Shown: positions 1-5,830, counted from the first letter of the stretch. The stretch: 5,830 nucleotides of DNA from Planctomycetota bacterium (GCA_024274855.1 JAJSAJ010000175.1:1-5830); one strand, 5' to 3'. Notes: a model not told the origin generated them from the sequence alone. Program-made: numbers and translations.

Positions 1-1250
1 TCTCGGCGCGGATCGACCTCCATGTAGGCTGTTTCCGGCATGTGGCATTCGACACAAGAGGCCCCCTCGGTCCCCATCTTGTGAAAATGGTGGGCCTCGG
101 AATCGTATTTCGCGCCGCTGTGCTGATGGCACGAGGTGCAAACTTGATTCCCGTCGTGCTTCAGCCGAGCTGTATGCGGGTTATGGCAATCGGTGCACCG
201 AATGTCGTTGTGGAACATCTTGCTTTGAATGAACGAGCCGAACACATAATCTTCATCCTTGATCTGGCCGTCTGCGTAATAGGTTGCCTCCTGCAGCAGT
301 TCGTTGCTGAAATAGTCGTAGAAGTTGTCACCTGGAAGAAAGTTCGGGTACAAATGACGTCGACGCGAATGGCATGGCGCACAGGTTTGGATCTGAGCGC
401 GCGTGTCCGGTAAGTTCAACGGTACCAGACCGTATCCCCGCTTTCGATCCCAAAACAGAGATCGTTTCTCGGCTAACTGGACGTGAAGACTCGCCGGCCC
501 GTGACATGCCTCGCAACTGACATCGATTTCGGAAAAAGTCGTATGGTATGTCAGCGTCTTGACATCGAAGTTCTTTTGCAGGTTCGTCGAGTGGCAATAC
601 GCACACATGTTGTTCCAACGCTGGGCAATTCCCGTCCAATGCAATTCATCGGTCGGCGCGAGCTTGTCGGAAACATCGGGTGGAGGCATGTAGAACCACT
701 TCTTGCGCTCCGTGTCCCAAGATACGCGAAGAACCTGGAGACGAGCAATCTCGGTGGACGGCATGTTGTCGGGACGATCGAATTCGACCATGTACTGCTG
801 TAATGGCCGCACACCAAACGTGTACTTGATCTCGAAATCGGCCATTTTGCCGTCCGGCCCCTCCGTCCGGATCATGAACTTGCCATCCTTGCGGTACATT
901 CGTGATCTAATGCCGTGATGCGTCAGCTCGGCATCGGCGAAATCGGCCAATACCGACTGCTCGGTCGCCGGCTCCATGGCGAGATCGTGATCGGAGCCAA
1001 GCCACTGCTTGGTTTCTGAGGCATGACAGGCCACGCAAGCCTGTCGACCAACATACGTGGCCTGGACGTCATCCGGTAAACAGGTCCACCAATCGACCGC
1101 TAGTCCGACCGTGCATACGACCAAACAGACCAGCAGCACGCCGGTCAACCAACGCCAGACTGTCCGGGTCCCGGTTGGTTGCCCGGTTGCCAGACTGTTC
1201 CGTTCGGTTGACTCTGCCGGCGACGATTGCGATCGACTTGTGGATTCCAT
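1..1250 (-). CDS. Membrane-anchored multiheme c-type cytochrome, 5' part (runs off left edge)
   Basis: An open frame of 416 codons with no stop in the window. It starts at an ATG at 1250; an in-frame TAG at 1260-1262 makes this the earliest ATG. No clear Shine-Dalgarno site precedes it. Residues 1-31 are hydrophilic and rich in Ser/Thr. Residues about 32-52 form one hydrophobic segment (signal anchor or uncleaved signal), which would place the rest in the periplasm. Seven CxxCH heme-binding sites follow: CVACH 72-76, CAYCH 216-220, CEACH 246-250, CAPCH 290-294, CTDCH 352-356, CTSCH 371-375 and CVECH 399-403. Around them are motifs I associate with the cytochrome c554 / doubled-CxxCH family: CHSRR after site 4, GSFIQSKMF before site 5, DCHNPH at site 5 and CHMPET at site 7. 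Relatives often continue into C-terminal TPR repeats, but that part lies outside the window. Role inferred: periplasmic electron transfer; partner and substrate unknown. Confidence 0.92.
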   Translation of the reverse strand, partial: MESTSRSQSSPAESTERNSLATGQPTGTRTVWRWLTGVLLVCLVVCTVGLAVDWWTCLPDDVQATYVGRQACVACHASETKQWLGSDHDLAMEPATEQSVLADFADAELTHHGIRSRMYRKDGKFMIRTEGPDGKMADFEIKYTFGVRPLQQYMVEFDRPDNMPSTEIARLQVLRVSWDTERKKWFYMPPPDVSDKLAPTDELHWTGIAQRWNNMCAYCHSTNLQKNFDVKTLTYHTTFSEIDVSCEACHGPASLHVQLAEKRSLFWDRKRGYGLVPLNLPDTRAQIQTCAPCHSRRRHLYPNFLPGDNFYDYFSNELLQEATYYADGQIKDEDYVFGSFIQSKMFHNDIRCTDCHNPHTARLKHDGNQVCTSCHQHSGAKYDSEAHHFHKMGTEGASCVECHMPETAYMEVDPRR

Positions 1251-1541
1251 CAGTGCTGTCTACCCGTGGACTGTCTGAAAATGCGCCCGTTCATGCCACG
1301 ATCAGGCTCCGGCGGCACCGGTCGCGTAAACTTGTGATTATCGGTCGGCAACGCGGTGGAAGCAACCGGAGCGACTCGCGAGCCTGCGCGGATTCCTACC
1401 GGCTTCGAGTGGGCTTGCCGGTTGTACCAGTTTTACCGAACGCGGCTGTGGGCGATCCGCCCGGTCGATGTGCGCGAATACACTCCACTCTCGCCGTGAA
1501 CGACGCGTGCTCGAGATAGAAAAAAGAGGACAGGGACAACC
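1251..1541. other. Intergenic region between pssA end and cytochrome start
   Basis: 291 bases without a supported gene. It should contain the cytochrome promoter on the minus strand, but I could not identify a convincing -35/-10 pair. It contains two short inverted repeats. One is GGGCG-ATC-CGCCC at 1450-1462. The other is ACCGGC (1398-1403) paired with GCCGGT (1417-1422). Neither is followed by a T run. Plus-strand open frames here show no recognisable protein. Confidence 0.5.
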
Positions 1542-1543
1542 CT
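1520..1543 (-). terminator. Weak terminator-like hairpin at the end of pssA
   Basis: On the minus strand the sequence AGGG-TTGT-CCCT (1543-1532) overlaps the pssA TAG stop. After six bases it is followed by six T residues (plus-strand A1520-1525). The stem is only four pairs, plus a possible wobble extension, so it could be a minimal intrinsic terminator or chance. A gene boundary here would fit the 290-base gap before the cytochrome. Confidence 0.25.
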
Positions 1544-2390
1544 ACAGTCGCCCTTTTCCAGTTGCCGGGATCGGCGGGGCCGCGTCCGGTACCGGTCGGC
1601 CGCGTGAAACGGCCTTCAGACGCAGTTGATTGATCGGTGGCGCGAAGACAAAGTAGCAGAAGAGGACTGGCAGCGCCAGTTCGTGTAGCGTCAGAGCGAC
1701 CACCAGTGCAAACACAAGCTCGACCAACTGCGAAAAGCTGCGTCGCCGAGCTAACTCCCTCGCCACGTGCGGATACTTTACCCGCGAGACCATAAGCCAG
1801 GCCAGTATGCCGGTCAGCAGCGGAACGAGGAACATCGTCACATCGATCAGCTGGGTACCAAGCTGCTGGGCAAATTCGGTCGGGCCACTATGCGCCAGCT
1901 GTTCCAATGACGGCATTGCAATGGCAAATGAAGCAAGTGCTCCAGCCGCCATGGGCGTCGGCAGTCCCTGGAAGAACGTCGTTTTGGCATGCTCGTTTTT
2001 TTGCACGTTGAACCGTGCCAGGCGGAGCGCGGCTGAGACGAAGAACAGCATTACCATGCCAAGCAACAAACGCCGTTGGAACAAACCCGTGTAGGTCAGC
2101 ATGATAAAGACCGGAGCCGCGCCGAAGGTCACCATGTCGCACAGACTGTCCAATTCCTTTCCAAAATGACTCGTTTGGCGAGTCATGCGCGCGACGTGTC
2201 CATCAAGTACGTCAAAAACCATGCCAAGGAAAATCAGCAAACCGGCATAAAACGCCAAGTCCGTCAGCGGAACGTTGGGCGCGTCACTGGTCACCATCGC
2301 AATTGCCAGCAGCCCGCAAACGCCGTTGGCCAATGTGAACACGGTTGGCAATATGGGGAATGTTCGCTTTCGAGTCTTGCGCCGTTGCAT
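1542..2390 (-). CDS. pssA: CDP-diacylglycerol--serine O-phosphatidyltransferase
   Basis: Integral membrane enzyme that transfers phosphatidyl from CDP-diacylglycerol to L-serine, giving phosphatidylserine and CMP. This is the first step of the PE branch. With the ATG at 2390 the protein has 282 residues. The CDP-alcohol phosphatidyltransferase signature is complete: D60, D63-G64, A67-R68, G77, D81 and D85, with the standard spacing DGx2ARx8Gx3Dx3D. Also present are RLARFN at 123-128 and GLPTPMAAG at 142-150, typical of the PssA subgroup. A basic N-terminus (MQRRKTRKR) precedes several hydrophobic segments, roughly 12-32, 44-62, 87-122, 145-160, 183-203 and 222-250. The C-terminal 30 residues are Pro-rich and probably disordered. 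The frame could start 12 codons earlier at a TTG (2426), but the ATG has a purine-rich GAAAG about 10 bases upstream and gives the N-terminus expected for the family. It lies downstream of psd on the same strand, which strongly supports the assignment. Confidence 0.96.
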   Translation of the reverse strand: MQRRKTRKRTFPILPTVFTLANGVCGLLAIAMVTSDAPNVPLTDLAFYAGLLIFLGMVFDVLDGHVARMTRQTSHFGKELDSLCDMVTFGAAPVFIMLTYTGLFQRRLLLGMVMLFFVSAALRLARFNVQKNEHAKTTFFQGLPTPMAAGALASFAIAMPSLEQLAHSGPTEFAQQLGTQLIDVTMFLVPLLTGILAWLMVSRVKYPHVARELARRRSFSQLVELVFALVVALTLHELALPVLFCYFVFAPPINQLRLKAVSRGRPVPDAAPPIPATGKGRL

Positions 2391-2583
2391 TGAACAGGTT
2401 CTTTCGTTCAAACGATCACGTACCAAACCAAAACGGGCATCCGAAGCCGATCAGTGGGGCGATCGGTCGACTGGCCCAGCCAGACAAAACGAAACCGGCG
2501 TTCATCTCCCGACGGCCGGATTGATCCACCGACTGCCGATAATGATGTCGGGGCCAATTCTCTGCCGCCTTGACCAGTTGGCC
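2391..2583. other. Spacer between psd and pssA
   Basis: 193 bases between the psd stop and the preferred pssA ATG, with no gene recognised. Two short inverted repeats are visible. CTGGC (2471-2475) pairs with GCCAG (2479-2483) across a 3-base loop. CCGATC (2447-2452) pairs with GATCGG (2461-2466) across an 8-base loop. Neither is followed by a T run on the minus strand. The gap is long for a tightly coupled operon, so pssA may have its own promoter, but I could not pick one. Confidence 0.4.
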
Positions 2584-3570
2584 TTATTCGGACACCGAAT
2601 CGGCGTATTCGGCCAAAACAGTCGTCCCCGCTTTCACTCGCTGGCCAATGCAAGCGTGTAGCGCGAGTCCATCTTCTTTGGGCAACGTCAGTTCCGTGCG
2701 CGACCCCAACTTGATCATGCCGAATCGTCCGCCTCTTGGCAAGTGTTCACCCGGCCCCACCCAGCAAACAATTCGCCGAGCGATCGCCCCAGTAATCTGG
2801 CGAATACGGTAGGCACGATAGGGTGGCTCCCCCTCTTCCAGACGCACTTCCAATGACTCATTTTCTCGTGCCGCTTCGGGACGCAAGGCATTGAGAAACT
2901 TGCCCTGCCGATAACTCAGGCCGATTACACGACCGGCCACGGGAACTCGGTTGATGTGGACGTTGAATACCGAAAGAAAAATATCAATAACAACAGCCGG
3001 CCCCCCGAGAAAGTCATCATATTCGATTTCTCTTACCGAAAAGATCCGACCATCGGCCGGCGACAGAACCTGGTTGGGCTTGGCGGGGACCGATCTGTGA
3101 GGATCTCGGAAGAACCAGAGCAGGAATCCGACCGGCAGCAGCGGCATCCAGGCAATAGGCCAGTAGACCCATGCGAGAAGTGCTGATAATGCCAGCATAA
3201 CGCCGCCCATGATCACCAGTTCGCCCAATCCGACTCGGACCAACGGCAGGCGGTCTCGCCATGCGAAGGGATCGTCCGCCCAACGCATGTCCCCTTGATT
3301 CTGATAGTACTTCAGATCGCGTGGGTCCAAAACTTCGTGCGGACAGTGACTGATGGTGCCTTGTCGAAGGGCGTCCATCCGGGCAACATAGCCAGGCCGA
3401 AGCAACTTCAGGTACCGGCGGCGAACACGCCCCCATGCCAACTCGAGTTTCATGCAGACGCCACCACCCGGTTGAATCGACGTGATTTGCGGGTCGAGTG
3501 GTTCCAGTTCTCGCACACCGTTTTGTTGCGCATGCGAGTCGACCGGCTTGGCGTTCGGTTCAGCTGACAT
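2584..3570 (-). CDS. psd: Phosphatidylserine decarboxylase proenzyme with N-terminal extension
   Basis: Decarboxylates phosphatidylserine to phosphatidylethanolamine, using the product of the neighbouring pssA. The 328-residue protein carries the family landmarks in order: FFRDPHR at 153-159, SPADG at 170-174, DIFLSVFNVHINR at 196-208, NE at 237-238, ITGAIARRIVC at 259-269, FGMIKLGSR at 283-291, and a closing GQRVKAGTTVLA at 309-320. Self-cleavage is expected between G289 and S290, with the serine becoming the pyruvoyl cofactor of the small alpha subunit (about 39 residues). Two adjacent hydrophobic segments at about 114-135 and 138-153 should anchor it in the membrane. Residues 1-110 are additional to the short (about 200-230 residue) bacterial Psd form. 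They include a basic stretch WGRVRRRYLKLLRPGY at 46-61 and CPHEVLDPRDLKYY at 76-89. The ATG at 3570 is the earliest in frame because TGA at 3583-3585 precedes it. M40 (3453) is an alternative start. No strong ribosome binding site is visible. Confidence 0.96.
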   Translation of the reverse strand: MSAEPNAKPVDSHAQQNGVRELEPLDPQITSIQPGGGVCMKLELAWGRVRRRYLKLLRPGYVARMDALRQGTISHCPHEVLDPRDLKYYQNQGDMRWADDPFAWRDRLPLVRVGLGELVIMGGVMLALSALLAWVYWPIAWMPLLPVGFLLWFFRDPHRSVPAKPNQVLSPADGRIFSVREIEYDDFLGGPAVVIDIFLSVFNVHINRVPVAGRVIGLSYRQGKFLNALRPEAARENESLEVRLEEGEPPYRAYRIRQITGAIARRIVCWVGPGEHLPRGGRFGMIKLGSRTELTLPKEDGLALHACIGQRVKAGTTVLAEYADSVSE

Positions 3571-3766
3571 AGGACTTTTGCTTCAGGTGTTGGGGCTTCA
3601 GGTAAAGGGGCGATCACGGCAAACGTACGAAGCTCAAGCGGATACCTCGGCGGGAAGTCACCATCGGGAACCAAGTTCCGGCTGGATTGCCATCACGGAG
3701 CCAAGGTGTGAGTTGGAATTGGGTAACACTTTAGCCAAATGGAGAACGCACGTTGGTCGAAGGCCC
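3571..3766. promoter_or_regulatory. psd upstream region with a tandem 9-bp direct repeat
   Basis: No gene is supported here. The sequence GCTTCAGGT occurs twice at 3580-3588 and 3595-3603, which is ACCTGAAGC on the minus (psd) strand, with 15-base spacing, directly upstream of the psd start. It lies within about 33 bases of the ATG, in the probable 5' untranslated region, and one copy includes the in-frame TGA. It could be a binding site for a regulator or chance. I found no convincing promoter hexamers for psd in this stretch. Confidence 0.3.
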
Positions 3767-3938
3767 CCCATGGGCTTGTCCCATGGGTGAATCAGTCTCT
3801 CGAGCTAAAAAGCATGTGATGAAAACCCCCTGTCCGCTCCCTCCCCGCCGCCTTTGGCGGCGGGGAGGGAGCGGACGTCGGCATGACATGCCGGCCTTAG
3901 CTCAATAGACTCGCTCACCAACGGCACAAGGCCGTTGG
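3767..3938. repeat. Composite palindromic element, REP/BIME- or MITE-like
   Basis: An imperfect inverted repeat of about 172 bp centred near 3854. The left end forms CCCATGGG-CTTGT-CCCATGGG (3767-3787). The right end, read on the minus strand, forms CCAACGGC-CTTGT-GCCGTTGG (3938-3918). The loops are identical, the stems differ in sequence, and both stems pair fully over 8 bp. Inward of each hairpin the arms still match: TGA at both, then AGTCT, then GAGCTAA (3802-3808 against 3897-3903). By hand, 31 of 42 aligned end positions agree. Next come related GCATGT-x-ATG stretches and then the perfect central palindrome. GGTCGA lies at 3755-3760 and again at 3939-3944, a possible 6-bp target duplication if the element begins at 3761. 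It carries no protein gene, so any movement would need help in trans. It sits between mscS and psd, both on the minus strand. Confidence 0.75.
3832..3876. repeat. Perfect 45-base hairpin (21-bp stem, TTT loop), possible terminator
   Basis: The left arm 3832-3852 is the exact reverse complement of the right arm 3856-3876, with TTT between them. The stem is almost all G-C, so the RNA hairpin would be very stable. On the minus strand the stem is followed by AGGGGG then TTTT, and about 10 bases later by TTTTT, so it could stop transcription from mscS towards psd. The T run is not directly attached, so this is not a textbook intrinsic terminator. It forms the core of the larger palindromic element. 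Next to it is a second small palindrome, CGGCATG-A-CATGCCG, at 3879-3893. Confidence 0.85.
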
Positions 3939-3949
3939 GGTCGATCAGC

Positions 3950-4011
3950 CGAAAAAACAACAGCGAAATGCAAATCCAACTGCAGACGGCTAAACAGTTA
4001 CTGAATTTGCA
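3950..4011 (-). terminator. Possible terminator downstream of mscS
   Basis: A nested inverted repeat starts about 60 bases past the mscS stop. TGCAAAT (3969-3975) pairs with ATTTGCA (4005-4011), and inside it AACTG (3978-3982) pairs with CAGTT (3995-3999), with small unequal bulges between. On the minus strand the structure is followed after about ten bases by TTGTTTTTT (about 3959-3951). Position and T run fit a weak intrinsic terminator for the channel gene, but the stem is A-T rich and imperfect. Confidence 0.35.
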
Positions 4012-4069
4012 GTCTGTGGCGAGATTGGGCGATTTCTTCCTCGCAGTCGCATTGTGGCCGGGCATGGGC

Positions 4070-5332
4070 TTACTCGTCAACCGAGGGGGCGTCATAGGGT
4101 GGGGAGTCGGGGCCGGTGGGAGGGATCGGCCCAAGCGGCTTTTCTAAGCGGTTTTGGGTTTCCAAGGGGTGCCGGGGATCCTGAGCCAAGAAAGCCGTAT
4201 TGGATGGCAGGGCGAATTCAATACCGGCCGCATCGAACTGCCGAATAATCTGCAAGTTGACATGCTGGCAGAACGCCAGAAAATCCCAGTACGCAGGTGG
4301 ATGATACCAAAGAATGATTCGCAGGTTCAGAGAATCCGCATTGAATTCATTCAAAAAAACACGGGGCGGGTACTTGGGGTCACTTCCTTCGTGGTTGTCG
4401 AGAATCTGGCGGACGATCGTTACCGCCTGCTCCACTTTGTCGGGCCGCGTGTCGTAGCGAAGTCGAATATTGGTCGATCGGCGAATATGCGGGCGGCGCG
4501 AAATGTTTTCGATGTCAATTCGAGCCATCTCTTCATTCGGCAGGGTCACCAAATGGCCTGTCAGGAGGCGGATGCGTGTGGAACGTAGGCCGATTTCTTC
4601 AACGACCCCGTCGTACTGCTTGACAGCTATCCGATCACCAACGCGAAAGGGTTTGTCGAGTAACACCATGACGCTGCCGAAAAAATTCTTCACCGTGTCT
4701 TGGGCGGCAAGGGCAAACGCCAAGCCACCGACCCCAGCTCCGGCCATCAGTGTGGTCAGCGGAATACCCATCTGTTGTCCCCCTTCCAGGAAGAGGACCG
4801 TTGCGATGACGAGGCTCAGGAACCGCAAGCCCAACCGAATCAAATGAGCGTCAACACCCCGTGGGTGAATGCGTGGCGAGCTGATCAGCCATTCCGCGAC
4901 ACGGTTTCCAATGGTCATGACGGCGACAATCGCTGCCAGTAGGAAGATAATGTCAAGCGAAAGACTGAGTCCCGTTTGGACGTTACCGCTGATTCCCAAT
5001 TGATTTGCGATAAAGTAGTTCGTCAGTTTTGGAACCAGCACGGCCATAATAGGGAACGCCAACGAAACCCCATAGCGCACGATGTGAAAACTGCTTTGGG
5101 ATCGGAGCATGCGTTGCCCGAGAACAAAGCTGAGTACCATTAGAAAGCTGGCCAACATCAGCGTCAGGGCCAAGCCGAACCACTGCCACGGCGCTTGCGA
5201 GCCGATTGGCGTTTGAAGCCAGGTAGGAAGACGATGGATCAGCGATGCGGGGATCATCCAACCTGGCGCGGTACGATACCATCGGAGGAAGTGCGGAGTT
5301 GCATCGCTGCTCCTGTAGGGAAGGTTCTTCAC
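4070..5332 (-). CDS. MscS-type mechanosensitive ion channel, main part (downstream of an in-frame stop)
   Basis: Encodes the channel-forming part of a small-conductance mechanosensitive channel, which opens under membrane tension to release solutes during osmotic downshock. Counted from the GTG at 5332, hydrophobic segments lie at about 51-72, 84-109, 122-148 and 165-182. The pore helix follows at about 190-220, with the Gly/Ala-rich MAGAGVGGLAFALAAQD (196-212) and NFFGS (216-220). The beta domain has KPFRVGDRI (227-235), GVVEEIGLRSTRIR (242-255) and TLPNEEM (263-269). A C-terminal alpha/beta domain includes FNADSLNLRIILWY (330-343), and the tail is Pro-rich. GTG 5332 is only the first formal start after the upstream TAA; the coding pattern continues unbroken back through 5333-5488 into the upstream fragment, so this GTG is probably an internal valine codon. 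Without the upstream part, the product would lack its signal peptide and periplasmic domain. Whether it is translated alone is unknown. Confidence 0.92.
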   Translation of the reverse strand: MKNLPYRSSDATPHFLRWYRTAPGWMIPASLIHRLPTWLQTPIGSQAPWQWFGLALTLMLASFLMVLSFVLGQRMLRSQSSFHIVRYGVSLAFPIMAVLVPKLTNYFIANQLGISGNVQTGLSLSLDIIFLLAAIVAVMTIGNRVAEWLISSPRIHPRGVDAHLIRLGLRFLSLVIATVLFLEGGQQMGIPLTTLMAGAGVGGLAFALAAQDTVKNFFGSVMVLLDKPFRVGDRIAVKQYDGVVEEIGLRSTRIRLLTGHLVTLPNEEMARIDIENISRRPHIRRSTNIRLRYDTRPDKVEQAVTIVRQILDNHEGSDPKYPPRVFLNEFNADSLNLRIILWYHPPAYWDFLAFCQHVNLQIIRQFDAAGIEFALPSNTAFLAQDPRHPLETQNRLEKPLGPIPPTGPDSPPYDAPSVDE

Positions 5333-5488
5333 ACGCTCGTAGAATTCCGTCGCTCGATCGATCGTATCGCTGCTGAACAGGTATTCGCCCTTCCGACTTC
5401 CCTCCTGTATGAGGACTATCGTGATTTCCGTGTCAGGGATCGTCCAACGCGGCAGCCCGCCGGACTCGGCCGCCTTGGCAATCTCCTC

Positions 5489-5491
5489 TTA
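5489..5491 (-). other. In-frame TAA stop interrupting the MscS-type gene
   Basis: The codons around it read Ile-Pro-Cys-stop-Glu-Glu-Ile-Ala-Lys. Both sides share one frame (5830 and 5332 leave the same remainder modulo 3), so this is a nonsense codon and not a frameshift. A single base change from GAA, CAA or AAA would explain it. TAA is immediately followed by GAGGAG, a Shine-Dalgarno-like run, but no ATG, GTG or TTG lies in frame at a useful distance, only ATT directly after it. Selenocysteine recoding is excluded because the codon is not TGA. Confidence 0.85.
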
Positions 5492-5830
5492 GCAGGGAAT
5501 TTCCCATTCGCGCGGCAGCGGAATGCGGTCCAGGATTTCCTTCAGGCAAAGGGCCGCCTCGGCACCAACGTGGCCCTGGACGGCTGGTGCAATCTGACTG
5601 AGATCCAAGCAACGCAAAATGCGCGAACCCAATACAAAGCGCGAATCGCGGTTGCTGTACGACCGGCCGTGGTCGCGCACCAGATTGTAGTACTCGTTGC
5701 ACGCTAGAAGGAAACTCTGCAGCGTGGCTCGTGGACTGGATGTCTCGACCGATCGCAGTGGGTGCTCGGTTTCGCCGCCGTGGGCCAACGCGGCCGTGCC
5801 GAGGGTCAAAAGCAGAGACGCGGTAAGCAA
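5489..5830 (-). CDS. N-terminal fragment of the same MscS-type channel protein (5' end outside window)
   Basis: The frame is open at the right edge and ends at TAA 5489-5491. It begins within a hydrophobic stretch ending in TLGTAALA followed by HGGETEHP, which looks like the end of a signal peptide with an Ala-x-Ala cleavage site. The true start lies beyond the window. The rest, about 85 residues after the signal, is a soluble, mainly helical region with SPRATLQSFLLACNEYYNL and RCLDLS, resembling the periplasmic domain in front of planctomycete MscS-type channels. It is in the same frame as the channel region at 4070-5332. The 52 codons between them have no other stop and read as plausible protein, so the two pieces are one gene. 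Alone it would be a short secreted peptide. Confidence 0.8.
   Translation of the reverse strand: MLTASLLLTLGTAALAHGGETEHPLRSVETSSPRATLQSFLLACNEYYNLVRDHGRSYSNRDSRFVLGSRILRCLDLSQIAPAVQGHVGAEAALCLKEILDRIPLPREWEIPC

Noticed and set aside
1398..1462. Short GC-rich inverted repeats in the gap before the cytochrome gene
   Set aside because: Stems are only 5-6 bp with no T run on either strand, and are expected by chance at this composition.
42..1519. Several plus-strand open frames opposite the cytochrome and in the following gap
   Set aside because: They are antisense to the clear CxxCH-bearing frame or have no recognisable content.
2553..2588. GGCCAA...TTGGCC inverted repeat at the psd stop codon, considered as a terminator
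   Set aside because: The loop is about 20 bases and no T run follows on the minus strand.
3017..3436. Minus-strand open frame of 139 codons inside psd
   Set aside because: It is the alternate frame of psd. The psd frame carries every family motif.
3832..3876. Treating the perfect palindrome as a replication origin or phage attachment site
   Set aside because: There are no DnaA-box-like clusters, integrase gene or neighbouring tRNA to support either.
1251..4069. tRNA, rRNA, CRISPR array or riboswitch in the intergenic stretches
   Set aside because: No cloverleaf, regularly spaced repeat or recognised aptamer core was seen. The only strong structure is the composite palindrome.
3805..4134. 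Minus-strand open frame of 109 codons overlapping the mscS 3' end and the palindromic element
   Set aside because: Its first part is mscS read out of frame and its second part translates the palindrome. Composition is not protein-like and no family is recognisable.
5433..5702. Minus-strand open frame of 89 codons across the mscS stop
   Set aside because: It is out of frame with the channel gene, rich in Arg, Pro and Gly, and overlaps the real coding frame, so it is a shadow.

Overview
The window looks like a piece of a planctomycete chromosome (Pirellulales-like, e.g. Rhodopirellula or Blastopirellula relatives). This is an inference from family recognition. The psd product carries an N-terminal extension of the kind I associate with planctomycetes, the multiheme cytochrome and the signal-peptide-bearing MscS protein are of types common there, and GC is moderate. 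All genes I can support lie on the minus strand, so transcription runs from high to low coordinates. The plus-strand open frames are shadows.

Layout from right to left. (1) 5830 to 4070: an MscS-type mechanosensitive channel gene whose 5' end lies outside the window. It is split by one in-frame TAA at 5489-5491. The frame continues directly on both sides and reads as one protein, so this is a probable nonsense mutation, pseudogene or sequence error. (2) 4069 to 3571: a 500-base non-coding stretch. It holds a composite palindrome of about 172 bp (3767-3938). At the centre is a perfect 21-bp stem with a 3-base loop. At each end is a hairpin with the same CTTGT loop but a different, still fully paired stem. 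The two arms are related to each other, which suggests a REP/BIME- or MITE-like mobile repeat. (3) 3570 to 2584: psd, phosphatidylserine decarboxylase. (4) 2390 to 1542: pssA, CDP-diacylglycerol-serine O-phosphatidyltransferase. (5) 1541 to 1251: an intergenic stretch. (6) 1250 to 1: the 5' part of a membrane-anchored multiheme c-type cytochrome with seven CxxCH sites in view, running off the left edge.

PssA makes phosphatidylserine from CDP-diacylglycerol and serine, and Psd decarboxylates it to phosphatidylethanolamine. Together they form the two-step PE branch, in the order psd then pssA with a gap of about 190 bases. The channel and the cytochrome are also membrane or periplasmic proteins, but nothing seen here links them functionally to lipid synthesis.

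I see no complete new system. The points most worth following are the composite palindromic element and the stop codon inside the channel gene.
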